From: a virus
Reading direction: 5' to 3' (one strand)
Length of the DNA: 26,316 bases
IMG/VR virus record: IMGVR_UViG_3300020185_000227
Location: 1-26,316 of that record
Shown: positions 12,621-18,363 of the stretch, in pieces
Position numbering within the stretch: the stretch's first letter is position 1
Layout: the number at the start of each line of letters is the position of its first letter
Notes under the pieces: generated by a model
Seen by the model: only the letters and a program-made list of their open reading frames with translations
Told to the model about the DNA's origin: nothing
The model's database searches: none
Program-made: the position numbers and the translations under genes

Positions 12621-12669
12621 TACTTAATTATATTCCTAACTAGTTCTTTATAATATATATCTTTATTTA

Positions 12670-12710
12670 GGTACATTCTATGTACCCCCCATCAAGCATT
12701 AAATGTACCC
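12670..12710. promoter_or_regulatory. Operator-like palindrome GGTACAT-TCT-ATGTACC with a third half-site
   Basis: A perfect inverted repeat with 7-bp arms lies at 12670-12686, and a further ATGTACCC copy is at 12703-12710, 23 bases from the first ATGTACCC (12680-12687). It sits in the 127-base gap between the winged-helix gene and the 93-aa gene, upstream of the latter's likely promoter. Such spacing suits binding of a dimeric regulator. Confidence 0.5.
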
Positions 12711-12747
12711 TCCCTCATACACTTGATAGACCCCTCTTAATAAAGTG

Positions 12748-13161
12748 TTAACAATTAATGACCTTTATCCCCTTCTTATTAACAAACTTATCCCTCAACT
12801 TTTGGTTGTATATTTGTTTTTGTTTTTGGGACATAATATTTCTCAACTTAAGGTTGCTTTGCAATATGGATTGGAAGTCTTCGTCTTCTCTAAAATGGTA
12901 TTTGTTTGTCATATTTTTGCCTCTATTTCGCCATGTAATATAGCCGAATAATTGCAATTTATCTAAAGCTCTCACAAGCGTTCTCTTGTCCTTTATTTTA
13001 AGTTTTCTTTTAAGGTAAGCATGACTAGGGGTACACCCTCTAACAGCTGTCTTAAGCCTTCTCAGAAGCATATAGAGGCATTTTTCAACAGGGGTTAAGA
13101 CCTCATTATCCAATAAACTATGCTCAACTTTTAAGAATGGTTCTAATGTATTATTTTTCAT
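12748..13161 (-). CDS. Winged helix-turn-helix protein, replication or transcription regulator (HTH_36-like)
   Basis: 137 residues. Residues about 20-90 make a winged helix: L-T-P-V-E-K-C-L-Y-M-L-L (helix 1), T-P-S-H-A-Y-L-K-R-K-L (helix 2), D-K-R-T-L-V-R-A-L-D-K-L-Q-L-F-G-Y-I (recognition helix), then a beta wing I-T-W-R-N-R-G-K-N-M-T-N-K-Y-H-F. This plan is shared by the HTH_36 family and by N-terminal domains of DnaD- and plasmid Rep-like proteins. A basic C-terminus follows, with no second domain. It could be a replication-associated factor or the regulator of this island. Its start overlaps the upstream nuclease-like gene by 11 bases. Confidence 0.7.
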   Translation of the reverse strand: MKNNTLEPFLKVEHSLLDNEVLTPVEKCLYMLLRRLKTAVRGCTPSHAYLKRKLKIKDKRTLVRALDKLQLFGYITWRNRGKNMTNKYHFREDEDFQSILQSNLKLRNIMSQKQKQIYNQKLRDKFVNKKGIKVINC

Positions 13162-13657
13162 ATTGAAATTGATCTATGGGTTTAAGTTTGTCAAATGGAA
13201 CTGACCAAACATAAGGTCTATTATCATTATTAAAGTTTGTCCAATTACCTACTAAAGATACATCTCTGGCCAGAATATATCCATAAAAATAATACTTAGG
13301 TGTGTCATCACCTACTAAGAAATAATAATCTTCATGGTTGAAAGGCTTTCTAATAATTAAAGATTTGTTTTGCTTTGAATGTAATTGAGATCGTACTTGA
13401 ACAGGCTTATTATTTATAATTAAATCCTTGCCGAAATAATTATTAACTGAATGAGAAAAATAAGATTGCATTTTTTTTGATAATGCCATCTCACAAATTG
13501 TTCCTGAGATACTTCTACCCCATTCCTCATAAATACTAAATTTAGCACCATGACCCCATTTAATATTATTTCTCATGCTTTCAGACTGTCTTAGTAAACC
13601 TGTAAATGCACCAGAAAATATTTCCTCCCATTTTAATTCAACGCTTTCTATGGTCAT
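13151..13657 (-). CDS. Putative PD-(D/E)XK-fold protein, degenerate active site (168 aa)
   Basis: 168 residues. The arrangement is that of a phage PD-(D/E)XK-like family: G-R-S-I-S-G-T-I-C-E-M-A-L-S helix (E56), F-G-K-D-L-I (D78), then V-Q-V-R-S (87-89) where an active enzyme has E/D-x-K, next a strand L-I-I-R-K-P, Y-Y-F-L-V-G and Y-G-Y-I-L-A-R-D-V. The final 'V-W-S-V-P-F-D-K-L-K-P' recalls the 'W-x-V-P-x-x-x-L' ending of that family. With Q-x-R in place of the catalytic pair it may be inactive and DNA-binding only. Family call is tentative. First gene of the leftward island, divergent from the exonuclease gene; no SD is visible. Confidence 0.45.
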   Translation of the reverse strand: MTIESVELKWEEIFSGAFTGLLRQSESMRNNIKWGHGAKFSIYEEWGRSISGTICEMALSKKMQSYFSHSVNNYFGKDLIINNKPVQVRSQLHSKQNKSLIIRKPFNHEDYYFLVGDDTPKYYFYGYILARDVSLVGNWTNFNNDNRPYVWSVPFDKLKPIDQFQYEK

Positions 13658-13700
13658 TAAATATAAATATATTATTTTTAAAATAAAGCAACATTAACTG

Positions 13701-13729
13701 TTGACTTATTTGTAAATATTTTGTAAACA
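13701..13729 (+). promoter_or_regulatory. Promoter for the recombination operon, apparently leaderless
   Basis: TTGACT (13701-13706), 17 bases, TAAACA (13724-13729). The ATG of the exonuclease gene is at 13736, about seven bases after the -10, just where transcription should begin, and no SD precedes it. The 78-base gap also must hold the promoter of the opposite gene, for which I see only loose A/T boxes. Confidence 0.6.
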
Positions 13730-13735
13730 CATCTT

Positions 13736-14698
13736 ATGAATTCAGAAAGGTTCACAGATACAGCATGGACAACAGGAAACTTTAATAAAGCAACTATTAG
13801 TCCTAGTCAAACCGCTTTAAATAATTGGACATACTTTTTAAAGTATCAATTAATTCCTCATTTAAAATTTAAACCAGAAAAACCTTCTATTAGTTTTAAA
13901 ACAGGAACATTTGTTCATGAATGGTTTCAAAATATATTAATGGGTAATGCAAAAATAGAAGATGTTGAAAAACATTTTAAAACTCATATTGAGCAATTTA
14001 AATTTTCAGAAAAACATAGAATGAAATCTTTATTTTTATTAAAAAATATTAAAGGCTACGTTCAAAGACACTTAGACGCTATTAAAGAAATATCAACATG
14101 GGGTGAAGGTTGGGGAATTGAGAAACCTTTTTCAGATTGGTATGACAATAAATATTTAGGCCAAACTTTAAACATTGCTAACGAAGGTTTTATAGATTGC
14201 TATAATGATGATCTTGAAATTATAACAGAACATAAAAATAGATTTGGTTCAGCTAAACTTAGTCCATTAAAAAAAGAGCCTAAAAAAAATGTCAAACCAA
14301 ATGAAAATAGAATAGGGGATTGGACATATACAAAATCACAAAAAATTAATAAACCTCAATTTACTCATTGCATTCAAGTTGCAGTTTATTCTAAACATTA
14401 CAATTATAAGTATCAGCCTTACTTAATTTATGTAGGGGATAGCGATTACACTATATTTACTAAGGATAATTGTTGGGAATTATCTAATTCAGGTCTTGAG
14501 TATTTTTTTGAAAAATTTATTCAGATTAATATTCAAAGACAAGAAATGTTAAGGATTGCCAATGGAGATATAAGAAAGTTAGCAATAATGATTGGTGTGG
14601 ATTGGTCAGAAATTAGAAACTATAAAAATAATTTCTTATTAGAAAACTACCATGAGGAAGATATGTATAAACTAGAAACTTTTTACGAACAATTATGA
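13736..14698 (+). CDS. RecB-like PD-(D/E)XK exonuclease
   Basis: 320 residues. Motifs of the RecB/Cas4-type nuclease (PDDEXK_1 class) occur in order: G-T-F-V-H-E-W-F (57-64, the conserved His motif), G-F-I-D-C-Y (D154), L-E-I-I-T-E-H-K (E165 and K167, the D-E-x-K core), and Q-V-A-V-Y (214-218, the Q-x-x-x-Y motif). No four-cysteine Fe-S cluster is visible, unlike Cas4 or AddB. It likely degrades DNA ends to make single strands for recombination, working with the putative annealing protein two genes on, as in lambda Red-type modules. First gene of the operon, with an apparently leaderless start. Confidence 0.85.
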   Translation: MNSERFTDTAWTTGNFNKATISPSQTALNNWTYFLKYQLIPHLKFKPEKPSISFKTGTFVHEWFQNILMGNAKIEDVEKHFKTHIEQFKFSEKHRMKSLFLLKNIKGYVQRHLDAIKEISTWGEGWGIEKPFSDWYDNKYLGQTLNIANEGFIDCYNDDLEIITEHKNRFGSAKLSPLKKEPKKNVKPNENRIGDWTYTKSQKINKPQFTHCIQVAVYSKHYNYKYQPYLIYVGDSDYTIFTKDNCWELSNSGLEYFFEKFIQINIQRQEMLRIANGDIRKLAIMIGVDWSEIRNYKNNFLLENYHEEDMYKLETFYEQL

Positions 14699-14709
14699 TT
14701 GGAGAAAAT

Positions 14710-14982
14710 ATGACAGATAAAATAATGATGGAACTTGCAAAGATGCAAACAAAAATAAGAAGTTATGAGTTAGAAATAAAATCATACAAAGATTTACTTC
14801 TTAAAAGAGATGATGAAATAATTGAGCTTAGAAAAAAAGTAGAACTAAAAGATTTAGAAGAAAAAATGATAGCTAAAAACAAAAGTTATTTAGAATTAAA
14901 AGCTTTAAAAGATCAAGAACAAATAGAAGAAAATAAAAAACTAAAGAAAGGTAAAAATGAAAGTAAGCGAAGAAGTAAATAA
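14710..14982 (+). CDS. Coiled-coil protein between exonuclease and annealing protein (90 aa)
   Basis: I start at ATG 14710, five bases after GGAGA; an ATG at 14695 overlapping the exonuclease stop would add five residues. The protein is one long charged helix (M-M-E-L-A-K-M-Q-T-K-I-R-S-Y-E-L-E-I-K onward), probably coiled coil, ending in a lysine/arginine-rich tail (K-K-G-K-N-E-S-K-R-R-S-K). It could bridge the two recombination proteins or be a structural dimer. It overlaps the next gene by 26 bases. Function unknown. Confidence 0.65.
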   Translation: MTDKIMMELAKMQTKIRSYELEIKSYKDLLLKRDDEIIELRKKVELKDLEEKMIAKNKSYLELKALKDQEQIEENKKLKKGKNESKRRSK

Positions 14983-15622
14983 AATACTAAAACAATACAA
15001 CGTTGATCCTAACAAAGCATTATGGAATTGTCATGGCACAGGAATTATGCTTCATAAATATTGTGAAGAAATTGGGGCAAGAGCTGGTGTTGAGGTTATA
15101 GAATATATAACTGAAAAAATTGAAGGAGATAATGTTGTTATTAAATGTCATGCAAAAATGAATGATAAAACTGTTTTTAGTTATGGTGAGTCTAGTCCAA
15201 AAAATTCTAAGAATGCTTATCCTGTTGCTATGGCTGAGAAAAGAGCATTTGATAGATGTGTATTAAAATTGGTAGGTCTTCATGGCCATATTTACGCTAT
15301 GGATGAAATGCCTGACACAGATAGAATAGAAGAAAATCTAAAAGTTGAAACTAAAACTTTTAAACCAACAATTGCTAAACCTAAAATAGTTAAACCTATT
15401 GTTAGTTCAGGAGAAAAAATTGATGACATATACATTGCTACTGAATTAGATGTTATTGAAAAAAATCCTAACAATAAAAATTCTACTACCTTAAGAAGTG
15501 ATTTAGAAAATCTTAAGACTAGAATAAATAAGGCTGGATATTGGGATGCGTTTATCAAGTCTAATAATTTTTTAAAGTTTAACGCATTAAGAAATCAAAT
15601 AACCAAGAAACAAAGGAGTTAA
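14957..15622 (+). CDS. Putative single-strand annealing / recombination protein (221 aa)
   Basis: 221 residues. The N-terminal two thirds match a conserved phage family I recall from alphaproteobacterial phages: M-L-H-K-Y-C-E-E-I-G-A-R-A-G-V, F-S-Y-G-E-S-S-P-K-N-S-K-N-A-Y-P, then V-A-M-A-E-K-R-A-F-D-R-C-V-L-K-L and G-L-H-G-H-I-Y-A-M-D-E. A beta sheet followed by a basic helix with A-E-K-R-A recalls Rad52/ERF-type annealing proteins, and it stands next to a RecB-like exonuclease; both are indirect. The C-terminal third (from about 125) is linker plus a small helical part (L-K-T-R-I-N-K-A-G-Y-W-D-A-F). AGAAAGG precedes the start. Alternative: a non-annealing DNA-binding partner. Confidence 0.5.
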   Translation: MKVSEEVNKILKQYNVDPNKALWNCHGTGIMLHKYCEEIGARAGVEVIEYITEKIEGDNVVIKCHAKMNDKTVFSYGESSPKNSKNAYPVAMAEKRAFDRCVLKLVGLHGHIYAMDEMPDTDRIEENLKVETKTFKPTIAKPKIVKPIVSSGEKIDDIYIATELDVIEKNPNNKNSTTLRSDLENLKTRINKAGYWDAFIKSNNFLKFNALRNQITKKQRS

Positions 15623-15624
15623 AA

Positions 15625-15822
15625 ATGGCGTTTGAATTAAAAGAAGGAGAAGGTTTCCTAAACAGAGATAATGAAAATCCAGAAAAATTTTGGGGTTCAT
15701 TTAAAATTAGTAAAGACATGAAGCAAGGTGAAACAATTAACCTTACTGAATGGATTAATACTAAAGATGATGGGAGAGTTGTTCATAAATTACAAGAAAG
15801 AAAACCTAAGGTTGATCTTTAA
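15625..15822 (+). CDS. Small conserved phage protein (65 aa)
   Basis: 65 residues: MAFELKEGEGFLNRDNENPE, F-W-G-S-F-K-I-S, then E-W-I-N-T-K-D-D-G-R and a basic end. It resembles a widespread small family in phages that begins 'M-x-F-E-L-K-x-x-x-G-S-L-F' and often follows recombination or replication genes; I know no proven role. A strong AAAGGAG lies 6 bases before ATG, and the gene is two bases after the previous stop. A single-strand DNA-binding or regulatory role is possible. Confidence 0.65.
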   Translation: MAFELKEGEGFLNRDNENPEKFWGSFKISKDMKQGETINLTEWINTKDDGRVVHKLQERKPKVDL

Positions 15823-15835
15823 TTTGTAATTAATG

Positions 15836-15880
15836 GGGGGTGGTATGGTTGTTTTTTGTTCCCTGTTAGAACTCACCCCC
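15836..15880 (+). promoter_or_regulatory. Intergenic inverted repeat GGGGGTG / CACCCCC
   Basis: GGGGGTG at 15836-15842 pairs with CACCCCC at 15874-15880 (one more G-T pair is possible), with a 31-base loop containing GTTTTTTGTT. It lies in the gap between the 65-aa gene and the next. No T-run follows, so an attenuator, pause site or antiterminator target is as likely as a terminator. Confidence 0.4.
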
Positions 15881-15887
15881 TGTTAAA

Positions 15888-16091
15888 ATGAAATATATTT
15901 TGTATTTAATTATAGCAATTAATTCAGAACTTTATGAGATTAAAAAAATAACAATAATGGAAAATGTAAGTTGTGATACAGCCAAAGAAAAAATTTTACA
16001 ATATAAAAAAGATGTTGGTTATTTTTATAAAAATGAATTGGTAATGGGTTACTACTGTAAAGATTTAAAAGGAGAGAAATATGTCAGATGA
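15888..16091 (+). CDS. Small exported or membrane-anchored protein (67 aa)
   Basis: 67 residues with a hydrophobic N-terminus (MKYILYLIIAI), probably a signal or anchor, then a polar part with two cysteines (N-V-S-C-D-T-A and M-G-Y-Y-C-K-D-L) that could form one disulphide. The layout (short signal, '-C-D/E-x-A-' then '-Y-x-C-') resembles the late 69-aa gene at 18963-19172. It has no SD, only GTTAAAATG after the inverted repeat. Function unknown. Confidence 0.55.
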   Translation: MKYILYLIIAINSELYEIKKITIMENVSCDTAKEKILQYKKDVGYFYKNELVMGYYCKDLKGEKYVR

Positions 16092-16428
16092 CAATGTAAA
16101 GTGGATAGATATAGGTGAGAAATTGGTTAAGCAAATGCTTGAAAAGAAACAAGAAGAATATGGTAGTTTTAGAAATAACGCTTACATCATTGCAAGTTTT
16201 ATTCAAAGTACACTTGAAGTTATTAATAATAAAGAAATAAAAGTACCTTTAACTTTGATACCTCAATTGATGATGATACTTAAAATTACTAGAACTATTG
16301 ATGATGGTACTAAAAAATCAATTTACAAAGAAGATACTCATAAAGATATAGCAGGGTATAATAATTTATTAAAAGATATGCTTATCAAGAATGAGGAGGA
16401 AGGTAATAATGACTATTACAAATTCTAA
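16081..16428 (+). CDS. DUF6378-like phage protein (115 aa)
   Basis: 115 residues. The features E-E-Y-G-S-F-x-N (about 26-33), a helix of I-P-Q-L-M-M-I-L-K-I-T-R (63-75) and D-T-H-K-D-I-A-G-Y-N-N-L-L (90-102) are those I associate with the DUF6378 family, small all-helical phage proteins that look like MazG-type nucleotide pyrophosphohydrolases ('K-x-x-R ... D-x-x-D-x-A-G-Y'). Role in nucleotide clean-up is inference. GGAGAG lies six bases before ATG, inside the previous gene, with which it overlaps by 11 bases. Confidence 0.6.
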   Translation: MSDDNVKWIDIGEKLVKQMLEKKQEEYGSFRNNAYIIASFIQSTLEVINNKEIKVPLTLIPQLMMILKITRTIDDGTKKSIYKEDTHKDIAGYNNLLKDMLIKNEEEGNNDYYKF

Positions 16429-16687
16429 AAAAAAACTTTTTTATAGTCCCAGAATAAAAGAAGTAATTGATTTTATGTCTAAATATTTTAAAGAAAATGA
16501 TTGCTATCCAAAATTAGATGAGATTGGCAAAGCTTTAAATATAACTAAACAAAGAGTTGGTATTCTTTTAAAGAATGCTGAGAGCTTAGGATTAATTGAG
16601 TCAAGCAATGTGTTTATGAGAAAATATGTATTGACTAAACTAAATAAAAACAGTAAATTAAAAGTCAACAATTACTATGAGTTGTAA
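16409..16687 (+). CDS. Helix-turn-helix DNA-binding protein (LexA N-terminal type, 92 aa)
   Basis: I choose ATG 16409 because AGGAGGAAGG ends five bases before it; an ATG at 16391 would add six residues inside the previous gene. The protein resembles the winged helix of LexA: S-P-R-I-K-E-V-I-D-F-M-S-K-Y-F, C-Y-P-K-L-D-E-I-G-K-A-L-N-I-T, K-Q-R-V-G-I-L-L-K-N-A-E-S-L-G-L-I (recognition helix then wing). There is no peptidase domain. It probably regulates phage transcription. It overlaps the next gene. Confidence 0.68.
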   Translation: MTITNSKKKLFYSPRIKEVIDFMSKYFKENDCYPKLDEIGKALNITKQRVGILLKNAESLGLIESSNVFMRKYVLTKLNKNSKLKVNNYYEL

Positions 16688-16859
16688 AAAAATATATTAT
16701 TACGAATTTTCAGCAACTCTGGAAGAAGAATTTGATACTGTTGAGAAGGCAACAGAGCAAATAAATGCAACAGATAATGCGATCGTTAAAGAAATAACAC
16801 ATAAAAGTCTGGTGCATTCAATAGTAAAAAAGGAGGATGGGAATGAACCTAAGCAATGA
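16677..16859 (+). CDS. Unknown small protein (60 aa)
   Basis: 60 residues, starting MSCKKIYYYEFSATLEEEFD, then V-E-K-A-T-E-Q-I. It has the same plan as the early 52- and 62-aa proteins (aromatic first strand, acidic helix with E-x-A, second strand), so may be of the same small-protein kind; that is inference. It overlaps both neighbours. Function unknown. Confidence 0.55.
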   Translation: MSCKKIYYYEFSATLEEEFDTVEKATEQINATDNAIVKEITHKSLVHSIVKKEDGNEPKQ

Positions 16860-17031
16860 GCTTCCTAGATTGTATGGAAAGCTACAAAAGTGTCATAATA
16901 AAATTATGGCTTCTGTAGATACAAGAATGTGTATTCATACATATCAGGATTACCTTGAGTACAAACAATTAGTAAGAAGAATTGTTAATGCTCAAAATAA
17001 AGACGCTAAAGTTATATACAGTAGCCTGTAA
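16843..17031 (+). CDS. Unknown small protein (62 aa)
   Basis: Start at ATG 16843, six bases after GGAGG; the ATG at 16837 is too close to that site. 62 residues, basic and helical (L-P-R-L-Y-G-K-L-Q-K-C-H-N-K-I-M-A-S) with Y-Q-D-Y-L-E-Y-K-Q-L-V-R-R-I. Two cysteines and two histidines are present but not in a zinc-finger spacing. Function unknown. Confidence 0.58.
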   Translation: MNLSNELPRLYGKLQKCHNKIMASVDTRMCIHTYQDYLEYKQLVRRIVNAQNKDAKVIYSSL

Positions 17032-17075
17032 TAACTAAGGCCATAATATAAAACAAACAGAAAGGATGGGGATAG

Positions 17076-17480
17076 ATGTCTTCAAAAAAAAAAGAAATAA
17101 ATAAAATAACATTTGATAAGCACATAGGAATAAGATTAAGAAATCTTAGAGTAAAAAATAAATATACTCAAACAAGAATTTCTAAGGTCTTAGGTTGTTC
17201 TTTTCAACAAATTCAAAAATATGAAAGAGGTATGAATGGATTAAGTTCATTCTTGCTTGGAAAATTAGCAGTCTTTTTTAATGTTTCGTTAGAACATTTT
17301 TATGAAGATTATGATTTTAAAAATCACACTAGCACATTAGGTTATGAAAATATGTACCCTGAAATCAACAGAGGTAATCAGGTAAGAAATGAAAATTTAT
17401 ATCCTAACCCTAATTCTTATAAGGAATTGTCTGATCCTGTAAGTGAATTAATTTCCTCTAATTTAAAAATAGAACAGTAG
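17076..17480 (+). CDS. XRE-family transcriptional regulator
   Basis: 134 residues. The HTH covers about residues 14-76: H-I-G-I-R-L-R-N-L-R-V-K-N-K-Y-T-Q, I-S-K-V-L-G-C-S-F-Q-Q-I-Q-K-Y-E-R-G, and L-L-G-K-L-A-V-F-F-N-V-S-L-E-H-F-Y. The 'F-Q-Q-I-Q-K-Y-E-R-G-x-N' helix is the form common in Alphaproteobacteria. The C-terminal half is polar and low complexity, with no peptidase domain. It ends the rightward operon and could repress either divergent promoter; the operators are not shown. AAAGGATGGGGATAG precedes the start. Confidence 0.85.
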   Translation: MSSKKKEINKITFDKHIGIRLRNLRVKNKYTQTRISKVLGCSFQQIQKYERGMNGLSSFLLGKLAVFFNVSLEHFYEDYDFKNHTSTLGYENMYPEINRGNQVRNENLYPNPNSYKELSDPVSELISSNLKIEQ

Positions 17481-17487
17481 TAATGTC

Positions 17488-17527
17488 TGGCCAGGAGTAT
17501 TAAATTATTTCTGGCCAACTACTTTTT
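17488..17527 (+). terminator. Terminator-like hairpin between convergent operons
   Basis: TGGCCAG (17488-17494) pairs with CTGGCCA (17511-17517) around a 16-base loop, and TTTTT follows at 17523-17527 on the plus strand. It starts 7 bases after the XRE stop. The right arm lies inside the last codons of the opposite-strand 57-aa gene, so it can only end the rightward operon cleanly. Confidence 0.6.
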
Positions 17528-17678
17528 CGTCATCTTCTTTCATACATTTATAATGAGCTTTGGTATGATTGGCAAAGGCTACAAAAGAATCATCACTAAC
17601 AAGTTCTTTCTTACAATATCTACAATCACCAACACTCATTAATTTTTCTTTCTTAACCCAAGTTTTCTTTTTAGACAT
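17505..17678 (-). CDS. Small zinc-binding-like protein (57 aa)
   Basis: 57 residues from ATG 17678-17676 to TAA 17507-17505, starting MSKKKTWVKKEKLMSVGDCR. Contains C-x2-C (residues 19 and 22) and later H-x3-H-x2-C (38, 42, 45), a plausible single zinc site (C-C-H-C or C-C-H-H). The N-terminus is lysine-rich. Last gene of the late unit, with its stop 25 bases from the convergent XRE stop. No SD is seen. It may bind nucleic acid; function unknown. Confidence 0.6.
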   Translation of the reverse strand: MSKKKTWVKKEKLMSVGDCRYCKKELVSDDSFVAFANHTKAHYKCMKEDDEKVVGQK

Positions 17679-17737
17679 ACGAATATTGTTTACCCCTCCA
17701 TCATACCCAGTTGACTAGCAACTACACCTAATAACAA

Positions 17738-17899
17738 TTATTTTTTCTTAGCAGTTCTCTTTGCTTTTCTTAATGCTTTATCAGAAACTGTTCCTTTACC
17801 TGGATTACTTTTACCAGACTTTTTTTTCTTATTCATATAATAGTACAATCCTTTTTTGACTGTACGACCATCTTTAGTTTTGTGATAACCTTTTTTCAT
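17738..17899 (-). CDS. Lysine-rich small phage protein (53 aa)
   Basis: 53 residues, starting MKKGYHKTKDGRTVKKGLYY; about half are K, R or G. The parts K-K-G-L-Y-Y-Y-M-N-K and G-K-G-T-V-S-D-K-A are, from memory, repeatedly found in small genes near the lysis region of pelagiphage-like genomes. An internal ATG at 17836 in the same frame would give a shorter form. The start overlaps the previous stop by one base (TAATG). Strong basicity suggests DNA binding. Confidence 0.68.
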   Translation of the reverse strand: MKKGYHKTKDGRTVKKGLYYYMNKKKKSGKSNPGKGTVSDKALRKAKRTAKKK

Positions 17900-17994
17900 T
17901 ATTTCTTTTTCTTATATTTTTTCATTTTAGCTTTTTTTGCAGCTGCCTTACCTTTTTTAGTGTAAGGGTATTTTTTTCCATTAACCATTGGCAT
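17899..17994 (-). CDS. Lysine-rich micro-protein (31 aa)
   Basis: 31 residues, starting MPMVNGKKYPYTKKGKAAAK and ending in K-K-K-K. I recognise 'M-P-M-V-N-G-K-K-x-P-Y-T' as a small protein common in uncultured marine phages, role unknown. AAAGGAG lies 8 bases before ATG, one of the clearest ribosome sites here. The AAKKA pattern is histone-tail-like. Confidence 0.72.
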   Translation of the reverse strand: MPMVNGKKYPYTKKGKAAAKKAKMKKYKKKK

Positions 17995-17995
17995 A

Positions 17996-18130
17996 TTATT
18001 TTCTCCTTTTATGTTTACCCATATACCATTCAGAAGGTTCATAGTTCCATCTTTTACCATGATGACCTCTTAAATCGGCATATAACATTCTTAACTTAAC
18101 TATACTTTTTATCAAGAATTTTTTTACCAT
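17996..18130 (-). CDS. Small basic protein (44 aa)
   Basis: 44 residues from ATG 18130-18128 to TAA 17998-17996, starting MVKKFLIKSIVKLRMLYADL; the C-terminus has H-H-G-K-R-W-N-Y-E-P-S-E-W and ends K-H-K-R-R-K. It overlaps the end of the upstream gene by 7 bases and its tail lies over the next gene's ribosome site, so the genes are interlocked. Function unknown. Confidence 0.6.
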   Translation of the reverse strand: MVKKFLIKSIVKLRMLYADLRGHHGKRWNYEPSEWYMGKHKRRK

Positions 18131-18363
18131 TTCTTACAGCTCCAATATCTAGCACTAAATACATCTTTAGCGGTAGCACATTTATGTCTAGCTCTAAAAG
18201 ATTTTCGTCTTGCAGGAATGTTTTTCTTTATAGTCATATTGGCATCACCATATCTAATAATCTTTTCCTTGCCACCCTTACAAGCTTTAACTACAAATTT
18301 CTTACCACCTGATATTTGTCTTTTAGGTGAATTACATTTCATTTTAGATTTATCTATTGCCAT
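18124..18363 (-). CDS. Conserved phage protein, DUF5872-like (79 aa)
   Basis: 79 residues, basic. The motifs M-K-C-N-S-P-K-R, V-K-A-C-K-G-G-K-E-K-I-I-R-Y-G, R-R-K-S-F-R-A-R-H and S-A-R-Y-W-S-C-K-K-W follow the order I know from the DUF5872 family of small cyanophage and pelagiphage proteins. Four cysteines (residues 9, 28, 62 and 76, counted by eye) suggest a metal site or disulphides; many relatives lack them. It overlaps the endolysin gene by 10 bases. Function unknown; may be a virion-associated or DNA-binding protein. Confidence 0.7.
   Translation of the reverse strand: MAIDKSKMKCNSPKRQISGGKKFVVKACKGGKEKIIRYGDANMTIKKNIPARRKSFRARHKCATAKDVFSARYWSCKKW

Noticed and set aside
12745-12951. Plus-strand frames opposite the winged-helix gene
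   Set aside because: Their translations are leucine/phenylalanine-rich antisense products, while the minus strand encodes a clear HTH protein.
15292-15558. Minus-strand frame of 88 codons within the putative annealing gene
   Set aside because: Hydrophobic antisense product of a lysine/isoleucine-rich coding region; isolated from any leftward gene.
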